The position numbers were made by a program, and so were the translations under genes. From Clarkia xantiana subsp. parviflora (lineage: Eukaryota > Streptophyta > Magnoliopsida > Myrtales > Onagraceae), in assembly GCA_036873135.1 (NCBI GenBank), contig JAPTYO010000019.1, positions 62,001 to 126,000 on the forward strand: 64,000 bases of DNA, read 5' to 3'. Positions within the stretch are counted from its first letter, which is position 1. Every line of letters begins with the position of its first letter. Below, piece after piece: positions 61,386-64,000 of this stretch. The notes beneath the pieces were generated by a model. It did no database searches and was not told the origin of the DNA. It saw only the letters and a list, made by a program, of their open reading frames with translations.

Positions 61386-62762
61386 TTTAAATATGTAAAT
61401 ACCGACATAACATAAATTTAATGAAGATATGTTGTTTACTAACATCATTCCACTCCAAATATATTGAATCTTCTTTCAAAGTTTGCAGAATATAACATAC
61501 AAGTATAGATGCAAAGACTTATTTAAATCAAGCATTTCAAATCACAATTTTGTCTCTAAAACGGATATTTAGAGTCACCAATATTTGCCTCTAAAACACA
61601 CTTTTAGAATCACCAAGTTTCAACGGCCCTAAAATGTGCATTAATAGTCATCATGTTTACCCTAAATCAAACATTTAGAATCAAATTCTCTTTAAAACAA
61701 ACATTTAGGGTGACTAATACACACATTTATGTTAATTGATTTTTTCAACTTAATTTTAATGGTGTGATAAACTTATATTGTTGAAATACATGACATACAT
61801 CTATTACTTATGTGTTAAACTTTTATTTAGTAATTTCGCAATACATTAACAAATTGTAAATACGATGATTATATATATGTACGAAATAACATATGTTTGC
61901 ATGTTATATTTTATTATATTGATTTTTTTTATAAATGTATTTAGATGTAAATATACACTAATTGGTTTTTTATCCATTTATTTATAAGATAATACTAAAA
62001 AATAGGAATAATAATTACATACTCTCCAAATTATAATAATAATATATAATAGTATATAATGAATAGTAAAATACATAATAAAAGTAGACATATGTTTAAA
62101 ATACATAATATTTACAAAATATAATTTTTTTTATATAATAATATTAAGAACTAATAAATAAAAAATAAAATTTGTATAAGTAAATATTTAGCATTGGCCA
62201 AAAAATTAAATATATATTAATATACAATAAAATTTGTAGTTAATTTTTAAAAAATATAATATTATAACAAAATAAAAAGAGTAAGTCACACTTTAGGTTT
62301 ACCTTGTTAACTTTAAAATACACATTATTTTAGAGATAAAAAGAATGGTCATAAACCACAATACCTAAATCATTATGCATTAGCCATAAACCACTAGTAT
62401 CACTAAATCATTACGGCATAAACCATAAACTACTATACCCTAATTCACTATACCCATACCTAAACCATAAACCAATATTTACAAAATAATATAAGAAAAA
62501 AAAGTAATACAACTGTTTAAAATACAATTATTCACAAAATATGTTTTGTTTTATAATAATCTTAAGAATACAAAATAAAATGCAAATTTGTATAAGTAAG
62601 TATTAAGAATTGGCCAAAAAGTAAGTATAATATAAATTAATATACAATAATATTTTTTTCATAAAATTTTTAAAGTAGAGTTTTATAACAAAAAAAAGTA
62701 ATACTTTAGGTTTACCTTATTAACCTTAAAATACACATTTAGAGATAATATGATCATAATGT
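61386..62762. other. Very AT-rich DNA without recognisable genes
   Basis: 61540-61720 contains several imperfect repeats of TCTAAAACACACATTTAGAATCACC-like sequence, direct and inverted. The rest is low complexity. It may be the interior of the CACTA-like element starting at 61019. Confidence 0.5.
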
Positions 62763-63200
62763 TGGATTACAGGGACGTAATATTACGGAATGCTAAACGT
62801 GTACTAGTAAGTAATCTAATTACGCAGCGGAATAATGTACACATACCTCAATAGCTTTCCCGCCCAAGAACGTTGTGGATGGAGTTCTGATCCTCCGGTC
62901 GGAACCCGTACAAGTTCTTCGTGAGAAGAAGTCCTACGCAGTATAAGCTCCACAACAAAATCTCTGATCGTTTCTTCAACGGGGACAGAACATCAGACTG
63001 AATGCTCGGAAGCAATTTGGCACACCAATGGTGGTGTTAGGGGGCGGACCGAAACTCACTATTGAGAGAAAAGGATTTCTCTCAAATCACAACTTAGGAG
63101 GAGTTGTGATCAAGGTGTGTTTTGGGAGTGACCCCAAGACCTTAAAATCAATTAGGAGGAGTTATATATCAACTAGGAGGAGTTATATATCAATTAAAAT
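62763..63200 (-). mobile_element. LTR fragment related to the solo LTR at 47200
   Basis: On the minus strand the segment ends ...TAATCCAACA at 62763. It shares with 47200-47560 the order CAAATTG, GGTTTCGG-type, ACGGGTTCCGACCGGAGGATC-like and TATGTG..C blocks. A 24-base duplication (AGGAGGAGTTATATATCAA) lies at 63152-63200. Its right end could not be defined. The plus frame 63028-63246 is not a gene. Confidence 0.5.
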
Positions 63201-63520
63201 CGTAACGTTAAATACTAAAGCATATAAACCTAAAAAAATATATTAAAAACTCCAACTTTTTTTAAAAAAAAATAATTTAAAAGTTGAACTTTTTTAAGCA
63301 AAAAGAAATATATGTGTACATACCAATTTTTTTATTTTTATAAAGAACGATTTTTTGTCATGGTCTCTTTCTTAATCTAAATTATTTTAACACAAGATAT
63401 TAAGAGTAATTAAAAAGACAATTACATTATAATAATAAACAAAATCCTTATAAATCTATATATATATTTTACAGTAAGATTAAGCCCATATAGAAAAATA
63501 TAAATAAAGCCCACTCACTA
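63201..63520. other. AT-rich DNA without recognisable genes
   Basis: No feature seen before the promoter-like region. Confidence 0.5.
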
Positions 63521-63523
63521 TAA

Positions 63524-63550
63524 TCCAGCCCAATTACCAAAACCCTACAC
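63524..63550 (+). promoter_or_regulatory. Site-II/telo-box-like promoter motifs
   Basis: AGCCCAATT, whose reverse complement is TGGGC-like, is followed by AAAACCCTAC, a telo-box. In plants this pair is typical of promoters for ribosomal-protein and other growth genes. A C/T-rich leader follows. Confidence 0.4.
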
Positions 63551-63859
63551 CACTTATTTTATTTTTAACTTCTCAGTACTCCAAGCTCCCCCACTCTCCC
63601 CCTCACGACTTCAGATCCGTACACACGGCCGCACCCTCCATCATATATGATTCCCCTTACTCTGAGTAAATTCCCTTTCTCACCTAACCCTAAACCATCG
63701 ACAGCAAGCCGCCACCGTAACCTCTAGGACCCGCTTCCGCCGTCATCAGCCCCTTCGTCACCTCATGTATGTTCTTGTTCATAGATCTATTTGGATAATT
63801 TGTTCATAGATCTAGTATTATGGTTCGTAGAAATTGGAGTTTTTCGTCAGAAACTGTAA

Positions 63860-63877
63860 ATGGAAGAACAACCTAAG
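63860..63877 (+). CDS. Possible first coding exon of a gene running off the right edge
   Basis: A C/T-rich leader (about 63560-63766) could be spliced through an 84-base intron (GTATGT at 63767, ...TTTTTCGTCAG ending at 63850) to an exon whose first ATG is at 63860. This would encode MEEQPK before a donor GTAAAA at 63878. Intron size, borders and promoter motifs agree with a plant gene, but six residues cannot identify it and the body lies outside the window. Confidence 0.3.
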
Positions 63878-64000
63878 GTAAAACTTACATCATTTTTCCT
63901 CAACTATTTTTGTAATTGTAATTTGAAATGAAGAGACTTTAAACAGAAAATTATCTTGTCACATATAAGGCAAACTCTTGATACTTTAAAAAATAAAAGT

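Overview
This is a stretch of flowering-plant nuclear DNA, most likely from a eudicot. The evidence is GT-AG spliced genes of plant-only families, plant LTR retrotransposons, CACTA, Mutator-like and Helitron-like ends, a tRNA-derived SINE, and fragments of plastid genes moved into the nucleus. I cannot name the species. By eye the window holds only two apparently intact protein-coding host genes, one tRNA gene and perhaps the first exons of a third gene at the right edge. The rest is satellite, transposons in several nested layers, and AT-rich DNA without recognisable genes.

Layout. 1-2800: a Gypsy-type LTR retrotransposon on the minus strand that runs out of the left edge; its LTR carries a pyrimidine/purine minisatellite and a 34-bp palindromic array. 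2882-16225: about 72 copies of a 178-bp AT-rich satellite with higher-order structure, interrupted once by a 561-bp module that recurs at the array's right edge. 16226-21487: module copies and broken Copia retrotransposon pieces. 21488-30400: AT-rich DNA with foldback elements, a 1-kb Mutator-type MITE, a SINE, a Helitron-like end and a plastid ndhF fragment. 30679-33119: a three-exon C2H2 zinc-finger gene of the INDETERMINATE DOMAIN family (JACKDAW/BALDIBIS type). 33400-40650: MITEs, a CACTA-like end, Gypsy LTR and pol remnants, and tRNA-Val(AAC). 40671-46056: a complete, very young Copia element on the minus strand with LTRs identical by eye and one in-frame stop. 46062-48800: AT-rich DNA with a solo LTR inside CACTA-like repeats. 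48874-50866: a six-exon receptor-like cytoplasmic kinase gene (CRPK1-like). 51000-55263: AT-rich DNA, a plastid atpH fragment joined to an unknown ORF, a Helitron-like end and a MITE. 55264-60674: a 5.4-kb non-autonomous CACTA element containing two further MITEs. 61019-64000: a second CACTA-like end, a tRNA-like relic, an LTR fragment, then a promoter-like region with possible first exons.

The two host genes are unrelated: one encodes a nuclear transcription factor and the other a cytoplasmic or membrane-associated kinase. Nothing suggests they work together. The strongest structural stories are the satellite's duplications, a group of five Mutator-type foldback elements that all keep 9-bp target duplications, and the CACTA/MITE nest. 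I found no gene cluster that looks like a new enzymatic or defence system.
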